From Diphasiastrum complanatum (Eukaryota; Streptophyta; Lycopodiopsida; Lycopodiales; Lycopodiaceae), in assembly GCA_029204225.1 (NCBI GenBank), contig CM055095.1, positions 72,461,490 through 72,525,489 on the forward strand: a DNA stretch of 64,000 nucleotides, in the 5' to 3' direction. The position numbers and the translations under genes are program-made. Positions 22,424-34,604 of the stretch are shown piece by piece (the stretch's first letter is position 1; the number at the start of each line of letters is the position of its first letter). The notes below the pieces were generated by a model, which saw nothing but the letters and a program-made list of their open reading frames with translations, did no database searches and was not told the origin of the DNA.

Positions 22424-25400
22424 ATACAGGGAGTGTACACAGTACAGTGTCGCCGCTGAAGAGAGCTTCGGGAGAAAAGTCTTCAGAGAGTTCAGGGTTT
22501 ACGGCGGGTTGTAAACGGAAAGTGAAGCATTGGTGCATAGATTCTAACACACAGAAGCCTACTAATCTTGAGACTGTAAGAGGATTCAGAGACAGGAGAT
22601 GTCGGTTGAATCAAAACTCAAGAAAAGCGAAATTCTAAAATTTTGAAGGGAGGCTGCCTGGTGTTTGCAATCTATGTGCATCCAAACGGACATCATTTGA
22701 CGAACGGTCTGAAGCATTTGCTTATAGTAGGGCGACCTTAGAGAGGTGTGCAGCTGCAAGAGTAACCTCAGAAAAAATCTGAGCAAAGCTCAACAATATC
22801 TTTTACCTCAAGGCTAGGGTTTTGTGGCAAAAAGCAGTGGTTCTTGAGCTGTAGGAAAGTATTTTGCAAGCAGTAAAAGGCTGCAGTTAGGCGCCCTAGC
22901 AGCGCGACCCTGCCTGTAGGAGGCCATGACACGCCGCGACCTATAGAAGGAGCTGGAGAGGATCTTAGCAGGTTGTCATAGCTAAGAAGCTGAGAGGAGG
23001 AAGGAAGCTCGTGAAGAGCCATGGAGCTCGTCATGCGCAACAAGGAGGAGAAGAACTTAGTGTTCCTAGGTGTGTAGCGGCTCGAAGGATTCGAATCAAC
23101 GCGCAGATGGGCGCATGGATCAGACTCCAAAAGGATCAACGGATCAGATCGCGAGCTGGAGGATGAACTAGTGTCGTTGGATTGCTATCAGCCATTAGAT
23201 GAACTTTGAAGGGGGTCTTGAAGAAATCTAAAGGGAGTTGAAGGGTAAACTGGCCTTCAACTTCATTAAAGCTTCACTCTGAAGTGGGAGTTGGGTCCCT
23301 TCACTGGTGAAGTTTGAAATTTCTTCACTTTGAAAAAATAGTTCAAAAACTTAAAAAGCCCTTATTTTTACCTCCTTTATCCATTTTGACCCAAATGAAG
23401 GGCTACGGACTCCAAACGAAGGGCACCCAGACAATATCTGCAAGTATGGTACCGCAAATCAGAGTGATTGTAGCGGAGAAAGTGTTCGAAGCATGCCAAA
23501 ATTGATTTTACCATTCCATTGGGCACATAGTTGGGAGTTGGCGACAGAGTGCATTTCGGAAGGGGACGCCAATTTGGCGGAAAAGCAGTGGGTGGCATGG
23601 TAAGGAGAAAATAGTAGGTCATTATTTTCAGCTTCTGACATCACAATTGGCCTCGACATACAGCTTTTAGCCTACGGTTGAAGTTTCAAGCAGTTTTGGG
23701 ATGGCAAACATGGGAGAGTCCATTCTGAGTGAAAGTAGCAAACTGGACGGGATTTCCAGCTATGCAGTGTGGAAATTCAAAATGAAAAACATACTAATGG
23801 AGAAAGATGTGTGGGATGTCATCATAGTGATGAGAGAAGACCGCCAAATGAAATGGACATCAAAGTATTCGATAAGAAGGTGAGGAAAGCTTTGACCTTC
23901 ATTAACTTGTCGGTGAAGGATCACATCATTACCCACATTTGTGATGTTGTTACACCCAGACAGGCATGGGATGTGCTAAAGGAGCAGTTCAAGACATGAA
24001 ATTCGTCAAAAATCATGTTTCTGAAGTCAAAATTGAATAGTGCCCCCATGGAACAAGGAGAGCATATTTAGACTTATATGACCAGAATTAAGACAATGAT
24101 GGATGAACTGCATTCTATTGGTGAGCGCATACGTGATGTTGAGCTAGTGCACAATGCATTGTGCAGCATTGTAGAACTTTATCAGATGTTTGTGAGTGGA
24201 ATAGCATCAAGAGAAAGATTGCCAACCTTTGATGAGCTCATAGGAATCTTGATGCAGGAAGAGCAACGACGAGAAATGATGAAAGCTGGACGTCAAAACA
24301 TTGATGATCAGGCACTTGCGACATGTCAAAAACAAGGCAAGGGCAAGGGCAAGGGCAATTAGAAGTCTAAGCAGCAATTTGCCAAGGCTCAGGAGGATGA
24401 GGGATCTTCCAGCAAGACCAAGAAGAAGGGCAAATGCCTCCATTGCGGCAAAAAGGCCATTGGAATAGAGAATGTCAAAAATTCATGGCGGAATCAGGCA
24501 AGGGGAAACCAAAGCAATCAGGTAACCTTGTCGACGAAGGTGAGATTTTAGACTCTAGCATTTTCATATCAACATTGTCATCTAATCAAGATGATCAAGA
24601 GTGGTACATTGACTCGAGGGCCACAAGACATATGACAGGTAGCAAAGATTGGTTCAGTAGCTTGAAAGCGTTGGATAATGGAACGTCCATTTCACAAGAA
24701 AATGGTGATGTGTGCAAGATCAAGGGGATAGGCACTGTTTCAATCCAACTACCTGATGGCAAAAGCAAGATGATCAGGGAGGTACTTTACGTACCAGGTT
24801 TGAAGAAAAATCTACTTTCTGTTGGTGTCATTACTGATCAAAAATTGAAAGTAGAATTTGCCCATGATCATTGCCTTGTGAAGGATGTGAACCAAAAGTT
24901 CAAAGTCATTACGAATGGTATAAGGGAGCTCAAAACTAAATTGTACATGTTGAATGCTACAATCAAGGGGCAACATGAACTTATCTCATCCATTCCATCA
25001 CAAACTGAACTATGGCATAAGAGGCTTGGTCATTTGCACTTAGGAAGCCTCAATTTGATGAGGAAACTGGAAATGGTGAGAGGATTGCCTATGATAGAAG
25101 ACCACTTGAAGTCGATGTGCGAATCATGTGTGTATGGGAAGCAGCATCGAGAGAAGTTCAATGAAGGTGGTGTTGCAAGGGCAAAGAACATCTTGTATTT
25201 GATCCACACAACTTTATGCAAGCCTATGAGGAGTATGTCCTTGGGTAAAGCCTTCTATTTCATGATGCAAGACGTGGATTTACTTCTTGAAGAAGAAATC
25301 AGATGCATTTGACAATTTCAAGAGCTTCAAAGCATTGGTCAAAAATCAGACAGGTAGGAAGATCAACGTCCTAAGATCAGATAGTGGAGGTGAGTATAAG

Positions 25401-25785
25401 TCTAATGATTTCAATGATCTTTGTGATCAATGTGGGATCAAAAGACAATTTATGCAAGCTCATACTCCTGCACTCAATGGTGTAGTTGATAGTGAAAAGT
25501 GCCAGATCTATGCTAGCTGAGATAAAACTACCAAAAGGTTTTTGGTCAGAAGCATGCAGTACGGCAGTCTATCTTCAAAATAGAAGGCCTACCACTGCCA
25601 TACCAAAGATAACACCTGAGGAGGCATTCACAAAAAAGAAGCCAAAGGTGAACCACTTGCGAATCTTTGGATGTAAAGCCTTTGTACACAGGAAGAGAGA
25701 TGTAAGCTTGATGTGAAAGCTATCAAGTGTATATTCCTAGGATATGGATCATGTGAAGGGCTATAGATGTTTTGATCCAGTGGAG

Positions 25786-26506
25786 TGTAAAGCTTTTAGC
25801 ACATGTGAACTTCACCACACACCTTACAGGATCTTATTGAGGTGTTGTGATTGCACAAGATTGATCAAAGAACAGATCACCTGAAAAATCCAAGGCAAGA
25901 GCACAATGGCATACATCAGACTGAAAAAACTAACTTTTCACTATGAGAAATGAATGTCAAAAATAATTCTAAGTGCTCAGTATGGGAAAAACAAGTGCTC
26001 TTGGGTAGAGAGAGAAAATCAACACTTACAACTCGCGTAGTGAGAGATTGAGCTCAAAACACCAAAATCTCAATATTCACAATATGGCAAAACATGCCAA
26101 AATTTCTCTACATCAAAGAGACTCGAATTCCTACAGTGGAGTTGCATGGAAAGTCCACTTAACTCAGTTAACTGATAGGGAGCCACATGTATAGCTGCAT
26201 GCATGGATATTGCATGTACTGCATGTCACCTCTCAAAATTGCCTAGACATGTGTAGATCATAAAAGCTACTTTGCATGTGGCATGCACTTATTGCATGTT
26301 GCATGCATGCACTCTGAATGGTATTGCATGTAAACTAAACTTTTGCATGACATCAAATTTGGATCTACTTAACTCAAACTCGACCTATTCTAGAAGGTTA
26401 TGTGCTCAATTCACATACCTTTATGTACAATAAAGTTTACAATTGAAATAACATGGTCATCGCCCAAAACTTGAGATAGGAAGATATTATTTTACTAATC
26501 TTCACA
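25786..26506 (-). repeat. 3' LTR of element G, 721 bp
   Basis: On the minus strand it begins TGTGAAGATTAG just after the purine tract and ends ...AAAGCTTTACA at 25786. It is homologous to 55783-56252. Eleven GCATG words are packed into 26196-26350. Confidence 0.75.
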
Positions 26507-27421
26507 CTCCTCCTTAAGATATATGTTCCTATTCACCATAGAATTTGAAATTAGGCCAAGGTTAGACCTCATCTTGATAAAGACATTCTTGAGCAATGGC
26601 ATGGTGAGAAGATCTGCAACACAATTTGAAGATTCAACATGCTCCAATAAGATCTCTCTCCCAATAGCTTTTTCTCTTACAAAATGATGAGCTTCCTCAA
26701 TTTGTTTGCTCCTTGCATGGAACACAGGATTATTTGCAAGAGCCTGAGCTGAGATGTTATCATTCTTTATAATTGGAAGGTCTTCATCTCCATAACACTT
26801 TAGCTCCAAAAGTAGCCTTTTGATCCATAAAACCTCATTTGTTGTGGCTGTAAGAGATTTGTATTCAGCTTTACAGGATGATAAGGATATAGTTGCTTGT
26901 TTCTTTGATAACCAAGAAACTAAATTCTCTCCAAGAAAAATAGTATAAGCACTTGTGGATTTTCTATCCAACCTGTCTCCTGCAAAATCTAAATCTGAAA
27001 AAGCAACCAAAGTAAGATCTTCTACATTGTAGATTAATCCATAGTCTAAGGTAGAAGATGTATACCTCAAGATTCTTTTAGCCAACTTCCAATGATATAT
27101 CTTTGGATCCTGCATGTGTTGACTTAGCTTGTGCACACTAAAGCTTAGATCAAGCCTAGTCACAGTTAACCATATAAGTGAGCCAATAAGACTCCTATAA
27201 AGAGTGATGTCCTCAAAGGATTTTTCATCATCTTTCATAGCAACTTTACAATGTGCTCCATTGGTGTATCTATGCCTTTACAGTTTTCAATTTGGAATTT
27301 CTTGAGCATGGAAAGTGCATATCTACTTTGACTTATGAAGGCATGACCTTTCCAAAAGTCAATTTCAAGGCCTAAAATATAGTGAAGAACTCCTAAGTCT
27401 TGCATCTTCACTACCAAGTGC
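25786..27421 (-). mobile_element. Ty1/Copia element G: LTR plus RNase H and RT end
   Basis: Read on the minus strand: RT tail (MQDLGVLHYILGLEID near 27400), the GIDTPMEH block and an RNase H domain open from about 27238 to 26495 (TRLDLSFSVHKLSQHMQDP; FSDLDFAGDRLDRKSTSAY; KKQATISLSSCKAEYKSL). A purine tract AAGGAGGAG follows, then the 3' LTR. Gag to mid-RT are not present; family H sequence begins at 27422. The visible part has about one break. The LTR family is shared with element P. Confidence 0.85.
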
Positions 27422-28443
27422 TAAAGAAACAAAGTGTTTCTGAATACAAAGCCTTGGTAGCTTGCGGCCCCTCGACTGACGAACATGTTCGCGAAACTCG
27501 AATATCTGAAGACACGAAACACGAAGAGTTTCGCGAACACGAAAGCCAATGAAGACAAAGACCAACATGTTCGCGAACTCGAACATCTGAAGACGTCAAA
27601 CACGAAGAGTTTTGCGAACACGAACGATCCATGAACGAGATTCCCTTGCGGTCCTATACGAGAGAAAGACGAACGAGGTAAACGAAACCAACGATGGAAA
27701 TGAAACCCGTTTTGTCCTCACGCTCCAAGGAGTACCAGCAAAGATCACGCAGGTACCAGAAGTACAGAGATCTGACCTAATGGCATGACGTCAACAGATA
27801 CTCCCTAGGTTGTGGCTAAACTGCCACTCTTGTAATTCTCTGGTTAGTTGTAGATGGTTAATCACTCTAATCTTAGATCTGCATAGAGAGACTATACTTA
27901 CTGAATAACACTTGACATATATCAATAGGATAAACAGTGTGTAACTATGTAAGAAAGAAGAACAAGAAGTAGTCTGATGCTAGTAAGCAATCAAGACGAA
28001 AAATAGATAGAAGCTCCACTTGCATGCGAGAAGACAATTTTGTCATATCGTGAGAGAACCATGATTCTCTCACACCAACGCACTACGTGGATTTGCATGC
28101 AGTGCCCTGAAAAAATCAGAGAAAATCAATATAGATTATTTTTTGCTTGTATCTGATCTTGAATGTCGAATGCTTATGCTGTTTATTTCAATATTTCTGA
28201 GTTTTCATACTGAATTCCGCACCTTGATTGAAATGAGGTCGAATGCTATATTAATTTTTATGAACGTAGATCAATAGTACCTGACTACCCTCTGGAGGAT
28301 TGTAGGAGTGTTTCAGCTGGCAGTGCATAGAGAATGCATCTGAACTCCATCCGAATCTCGGAAGAGAGTCGTGAATGTCTTCGTGAAATTTTTCTTCTCA
28401 CGATTCTCATCATTCATATCGAAGCACCACTCGACTCCCAACA
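27422..28443 (+). repeat. 5' LTR of element H, about 1.02 kb
   Basis: It starts TAAAGAAACAAAGTG and ends GACTCCCAACA before the PBS. The first 200 bases are dense in CGAA and CACGAA words. Homologues are at 32808-33871, 59284-60337 and, more diverged, about 44391-45240. Confidence 0.85.
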
Positions 28444-28444
28444 G

Positions 28445-28456
28445 TGGTAACAGAGC
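28445..28456 (+). other. Primer-binding site of element H
   Basis: TGGTAACAGAGC lies one base after the LTR. A second, better iMet-like match (TGGTATCAGAGCC) follows near 28476 inside the leader. The same pair recurs after the LTR at 33871. Confidence 0.7.
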
Positions 28457-31400
28457 GCTAACTTGATTCTCTTCAGTGGTATCAGAGCCACCCTGTCATA
28501 TTCTGACATAGCCGAGAAGCTAGCAGATTCAGGAGGCCAAGCATTCAGACAATCAACCAAATGACAAAAAAAAAATAGACTTCAAGAAGCAATGGCTTCA
28601 ATCAGCAGCATGCAGAACAATATCTACACTATACTTAATTCTTCATGATCTAACTTTCTAGCCTGGAAAGTTAAGACATCTTTGATACTCAAGGGCGGGC
28701 GAAGGACTCTTCCCCTGGGTGGATGGCACAGAAGAAATGCCTACGACAACAGGCAAGGAGCTATGTGAATGGAGGGAGAAAAACGACAATACAGTAGCCT
28801 TGCTATCATCTTCCATCGAAGATAGCCTTACACTTGACCTGGCTACACTCTCCAAAGCTAAGGAGATGTGGGATACACTGCTCACAAGATTTCAGACGAA
28901 ATCAAGAAGTCAAATTATGATGCTGGAAGATCAATAATGAATCTGCAGTGGGATGGAAAAGACCTCACATCTTTCGTGAGAAAGATGAAAGATCTGTTTC
29001 TATTACTACACAACTCAGGAGCAGAAAATGCAGTATCAGTTGAGAACAGCTCACATATCTGTTGAGAGCATTGCCCAGATCTTTTCAGATGACATGAACC
29101 CTGCTTGCGAAAGATCCTACCACGAACCTCAAAAAGGCGATTGTCGAGATTCGAGAGGAAGTCGAGGCCAGAGAGCCTCTTGATCACAATGATGGTTCTG
29201 ACCAGGCACTCTGCGGCAACAAAGAAAAATCAAAGAAACAGTCCAAGCCTAAGAGGGAGTCAAATCAGAGGCAGGATCGTGACCAGCAAGCAGAGGGGAC
29301 CAGCAAAAGCAACTCGAAGACCAAAGGAAGGTTGAAATGACAAGTTGACGACAAGAAGACCTGCACGAGATGCAGAAGAGATGGGCATAAAGTAGATACC
29401 TGCTGGCTCAATCCCAAGATTCAGTATATCCATTGCCATAGGAAGGGTCATGCAGCCATGGATTGCTGCTAGAATCCAAAAAACAGATCATCACAAGACA
29501 GACAGGAGAACGATAATAGTTCTTCCTATGTCGAGTAGTCCGAGAGCTCGAAGATGGGCGAAGAAAGAACAAACAAAAATTATTCGACCGCCTACATCTG
29601 TGAAGATGTGTGTCCAGCATCAACGTCTGACACGCATGAGGTGATTCTGCATTCGGGAGCCACCTCGCACTTCGTGACATCAAGATGAATCGTGTCTGAT
29701 TTCAAAAGTGCAGATCCCTCAAGATTCATAGTTCTTGGAGATGGATCCAGACATCAAGTGAACGGTATTGGTTCACTCTGGCTCAACACCAACGGCAGAG
29801 ATAGACAACTCGAAGACGTTCTCTTCGTGCCAACTCTGCAGCAAGACTTGCTCTTTGTAGCAAGAATAGCAGATGCAGGGATGCATGTGACGTTTCGTAA
29901 TGAAGCATGCAACGTGATTGATGCCAGCATCAGCACACTCATTGCTCAGGGCAGAATAACATGGAACCTATATCATCTGAACGTACATCTACTTGCAGAT
30001 CAGGTGCATTAGACTCATGACGACTCGCCAGACACTCTGTGGCACAGAAGACTTTGCCACATAAACTCAATGGCACTCTACTATGCAAGTCATCATAGAG
30101 CAATAACAGGGGTCCCGATTCGGCCACCTTTGATGCATGTTTGAAAGGCAAGATGTCAAGCACACCATTCGTCAAAGACTCCTACAGAACAACAAAGATT
30201 CTAGAGCTGGTGCACTTTGACATCTGCGGTCCATTCAACGTGATCTCAGTAGGAGGTTCAAAATATTATATAATCTTCATTGATGATTATAGTGCCATAG
30301 TGTATTTTATTCAGAATAAATCTAAAGCACTCGACAAATTCACATAATATGTGAATTGGGCTGAGAGATGCACAGGCAGCAAGGTGAAGCAAATCAGAAC
30401 AGATTGAGGTGGCGAATATATCTCGAATCACTTCATTGACTTCTGCAATGATCGTGACATCATTCATAGAAGAATTGAAGCCTACACACCGCATCACAAT
30501 GGTGTTGTTGAACAAAAGAACAGGACCGTAATGGAAGCAGCCAGATGCATGATGGCCTATTCGAAGGCTCCAAGGGCACTGTGGGCTGAAACAGTAGCTA
30601 CAGTCGCATACATCCAGATAAGGACAGGTAAATCTGGTGTTCCTCACAGACACCACATGAGCTATGGTGGGGTAGAAAGCTCAACCTGTCTTGCGTCAAA
30701 ATATTTGGCTGTGCAGCATATGCACATATTCCTGATAAGCTTCGCAAGAAGCTTGATGAGAAAGCCGAGCAAGGGTTTCTGGTAGGTTATGACAATAATT
30801 TGTCATACTACAGAATCTACATGCCAGACACGAACACTGTGAAAACAGTGAGGGATGTCAAATTCGACGAGAGCAGGACAATGGCCAACAAAGACCCTGC
30901 TGGCTATGAAGTTCTGGAAAGACAATACTATGACCTGCCACCAATGTCAGAGGGAGCAGAGGACGAATGCGAAAACGAAGATTTTTGAGTCGTCTCCCAT
31001 TCGAACGATGAATCAGATGAAGAGATATTCGAGAGGCAGCCTGCCACCACAATTCCTGTAAACCAAGATGGTTCCAGACCGAGCAGAGCAGACAAGGGAA
31101 AAGACATAGCTGTTCCGGGAGGATCTCCCAGAAGGTCGACAAGACCACAAAGAGCGCCAACAAGATTTGTGCCAGGCAGTTCAGCTTTCACATCAAAAGA
31201 TTTCTGTGGGTTCAGTGGTGAACCACAAACATTTGAGAAGGCGATAGAAGGTCTAAAAAAGGACAAATGGATCCAAGCCATGAACGAAGAGATGGAGTCC
31301 ATGAGGAAGAACCAGGTATGGACGTTGGAGCCATTACTTCATAAGCGCAAGACTATCAAATGCAAATGGATTTTCAAACTCAAATATGGACCAGACGGGA

Positions 31401-32807
31401 GTATGACGAAATACAAGACAAGACTGGTGGCGAAGAGTTTCTCTCAAAGATATGGTATTGACTATTCTGAAACCTTCTCTCCTGTCATCAAACATTCGTC
31501 CCTACGACTGTTTCTCTCGTCCTCTCTTGTTCGCATATGCAGCAGCTTATGACCTCAGGATCCACATTGTGGACGAGAAGACAGCCTTCTTGCATGGTGA
31601 ATTAGACGAACTACATGGATCAACCCCTAGGATTTGTCTCGAATTCACTTCCTGACTATGTATGCAGAATGCATAGAAGCATCTACGGTACAAAGCAATC
31701 AATCGACAATGGTATAAGAAGAAGGATCAAGCCCTGAAATCATTGGGATTCAAGCCTCTGTTGGCTGACTCCAATGTGTATGTCAGAGTTACAAATGGGC
31801 AGATCATCATAGTGGCTGTATATGTGGACAACACTCTGATGCTTTGCAGGCGTGAGTAGCTAATTGCTGAAGTAAAGACAAACATCTCGAAACATTCGAG
31901 ATAGTGGATCTGGGAGAAGCCAGGTGTTAGCTAGACTTACAAATTGAAAAGGACTATGCAAAAGACAAGTTATACCTTCACCAGTCCAGATACACCCAGA
32001 AGATCCTAGAGGATTTTGGGATGTTGAACTGCAAAGGAGCGAACAATCCAATGCTCGCAGGAATGGTGCTAACAAATGACGATTGTCCAAAGATTGAGGA
32101 AGAAAGAGAACAGATGTAGCTCACTCCCTACAGAAGGCTGATAGGTCCACTAATGTACCTTGCAAACAACACACGTCCTGATATTGCTTATGCAGTATTC
32201 AGGATGAGCCAATTCTGCACGAATCCAGGCTCGACACATTGGAAGATTGCGAAACGAATTTTGCAATATCTTTAATTAACGAGAGATTATGGCTTGTGTT
32301 ATTGTCGTGGTGCAGGTGTCAGGATACTTTCCTACAGCGACGCCAGCTGGGCATATCTCAGGGATGACTGTAAAAGCATTTCAGGAGGATGCACCATCGC
32401 ATCAGGAGCAGCGATTCTCTGGCTCAGCAAGAAGCAGACCATTGTAGTTCAGTCATCCTGCGAAGCAGAGTATGTAGCAGTAGCAAAGATGGCCAATGAA
32501 ATAATTTGGCTAAGGTAGTTCCTGGACGAATTGGACGAAACAAGGAACGAGCCACTGAACTTGTAGATGGACAACACCTCTGCAATACACCTCACGAAGG
32601 ATCCCGTTTTCCATTCCAAGACGAAGCACATTAGGACCAAGTATCATTTGATCAGGGATCTGATTGAGAAGAAGATGATGCAGACCACCTTCATCGGAAT
32701 GAAAGATATGGTTGCTGACATCTTCACAAAGGCTCTGGACAAAGGACTCTTTGAGAGGCAAAGGAGTAGTCTCGGGATCATAAGGTTACCATGCTTTGAG
32801 AGGGAGC

Positions 32808-33871
32808 TGAAGAAACAAAGTGTTTCCGAATACAAAGCCTTGCTAGCTTGCGGCCCCTCGACTGATGAACATGTTCGCGAAACTCGAATACCTGAAGACA
32901 CGAAACACGAAGAGTTTCAAGAACACGAAAGTCGACAAAAACGAAGATCAACATGTTCGCAAAATCGAACATCTGAAGATGCGAAACACGAACAGTTTTG
33001 CAAACACGAACGGTCCACGAACAAGATTCCCTTGCGATCCTATATGAGGGAAAGGCGAACGAGGTAAATGAAACCAACGATGGAAACGAAACCCGTTTTG
33101 TCCTCGTTCTCCAAGGAGTACCATCAGAGATCACGCAACTACCAGAAGTATAGAGATCTGATCTGATGGCATGACGTCAGGAGATACTCCCTAGGTTATG
33201 GCTAAACTGCCACTCTTGTAATTCTCTAGTTAGTTGTAGATGGTTAATCACTCTAATCTTAGATTTGCATAGAGAGAATGTACTTACTGAATAACACTTA
33301 ACATATATCAATATGATACAAGTGTGTAACTATGTAAGAAAGAAGAACAAGAAGTAGTCTGATGCTAGTAAGCAATCAAGACGAAAAACATACAGAAGCT
33401 CCGCCTGCGTGCGAGAAGACAATTTTGTCTAGGATCAAAAGCTCCGATTGTCCGCTAGTAAAGCGAGACTAATACTCGTGAGAGAACCGTGATTCTCTCA
33501 CGCCAACGCCCTACATGGATTTGCATGCAGTGCCCTGAAGAAATCAGAGAAAATCAATATAGATTATTTTTTGCTTGTGTCTGATCTTGAATGTCGAATG
33601 CTAATGCTGTTTATTTTAATATCTCTAAGTTTTTTTGTTGAATTCCTCACCTTGGTTGAAATGAAGTCGAATGCTATGTTAATTTTTAGGAACGTAGATC
33701 AGTAGTACCTGACTACCCTCTGGAGGATTGTAGGAGTGTTTCAGCTGGCAGTGCGTAGCGAACGCATCTGAACTCCATCCAAATCTCGAAAGAGAGTCGC
33801 GAATGTCTTTGTGAAATTTTTCTTCTCACGATTCTCATCATTCGTATCGGAGCACCACCCAACTCCCAACA
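32808..33871 (+). repeat. LTR of element H shared with a second copy, about 1.06 kb
   Basis: It is preceded by the polypurine tract GAGAGGGAGC and followed at once by a primer-binding site (TGGTAACAGAGG, 33873-33884), so it serves as 3' LTR of H and 5' LTR of H2. Confidence 0.85.
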
Positions 33872-34604
33872 GTGGTAACAGAGGGCTGACTCGATTCTCT
33901 TCAGTGGTATCAGAGCCACCCTGTCATATTCAGACATAGCCGAGAAGCTAGCAGATCCAGGAGGCCAAGCATTCAGACAATCAACCAAACGACAAAAAAA
34001 AAATAGACTTCAAGAAGCAATGGCTTCAATCCGCAGCATGCAGAACAATATCTACACTATACTTAATTCTTCATGATCTAACTTTCTAGCCTGGAAAGTT
34101 AAGACATCTTTGATACTCAAGGGCGAAGGACTCTTTCCCTGGGTGGATGGCACAGAAGAAATGCCTATGACAACAGGCAAGGAGCTACGTGAATGGAGGG
34201 AGAAAAACGACAAGGCAGTAGCCTTGCTATTATCTTCCATCGAAGACAGCCTTACACTTGACCTGGCTACACTCTCCAAAGCTAAGGAGATGTGGGATAC
34301 ACTGCTCACAAGATTTCAGACTAAATCAAAAAGTCAGATTATGATGCTGGAAGATCAATAACGAATCTGCAGTGGGATGGAAAAGACCTCACATCTTTCG
34401 TGAAAAAGATGAAGGATCTGTTTCTATCACTACACAACTCAGGAGTAGAAAATGCAGTATCAACTGAGAAGCAACTCACATATCTGTTGAGAGCATTGCC
34501 CAGATCTTTCCAGATGACACAAACCCTGCTTGCGAAAGATCCTACCATGAACCTCAAAAAGGCGATTGTCGAGATTCGAGAGGAAGTCGAGGCCAATTGG
34601 TAGC
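33872..34604 (+). mobile_element. Element H2: second leader and gag after the shared LTR
   Basis: The sequence repeats 28444-29165 almost base for base (leader, PBS, gag start and the ...KKAIVEIREEVEA block). It stops at about 34604 where element I begins in the opposite orientation. It is a partial copy, broken. Confidence 0.85.

Larger units (their letters stand above)
22139..25785 (+). mobile_element. Ty1/Copia element F: LTR, PBS, gag, protease, integrase
   Basis: Order on the plus strand: LTR (22139-22408), primer-binding site, an unusually long leader (22424-23700), gag (23701 to about 24450; start MANMGESILSESSKLDG) and a knuckle remnant (LHCG near 24440). A protease block (YIDSRATRHMTGS near 24610), GAG-pre-integrase (ELWHKRLGHLHLGSLNLM near 25020) and an integrase core (LRSDSGGEYKS near 25380) follow. 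The element ends at 25785 where the LTR of element G begins. It is broken, with several breaks. The same LTR family ends element O. Confidence 0.85.
27422..33871 (+). mobile_element. Ty1/Copia element H: two LTRs and a full set of domains
   Basis: The LTRs are 27422-28443 and 32808-33871, with a PBS at 28445-28456 and a purine tract at 32798-32807. In between are gag (about 28615-29330, with a repeat of the same gag at 34030-34604), a CCHC region (about 29360-29470), protease/GAG-pre region (about 29630-30090) and integrase (about 30170-30780). RT (31250-31950) and RNase H (32150-32720, ending YHLIRDLIEKKMM... and MVADIFTKALDKGLF) complete it. The structural parts are all present, but the interior is broken with roughly ten or more breaks. 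By eye the LTRs differ by several percent plus a length difference, so it is moderately old. Confidence 0.9.

Noticed and set aside
27365-27632. Three overlapping minus-strand frames in the family-H LTR start
   Set aside because: They arise from CGAA/CACGAA repeats that avoid stops in all frames. No domain. The same artefact recurs at 32778-33134 and 60019-60283.
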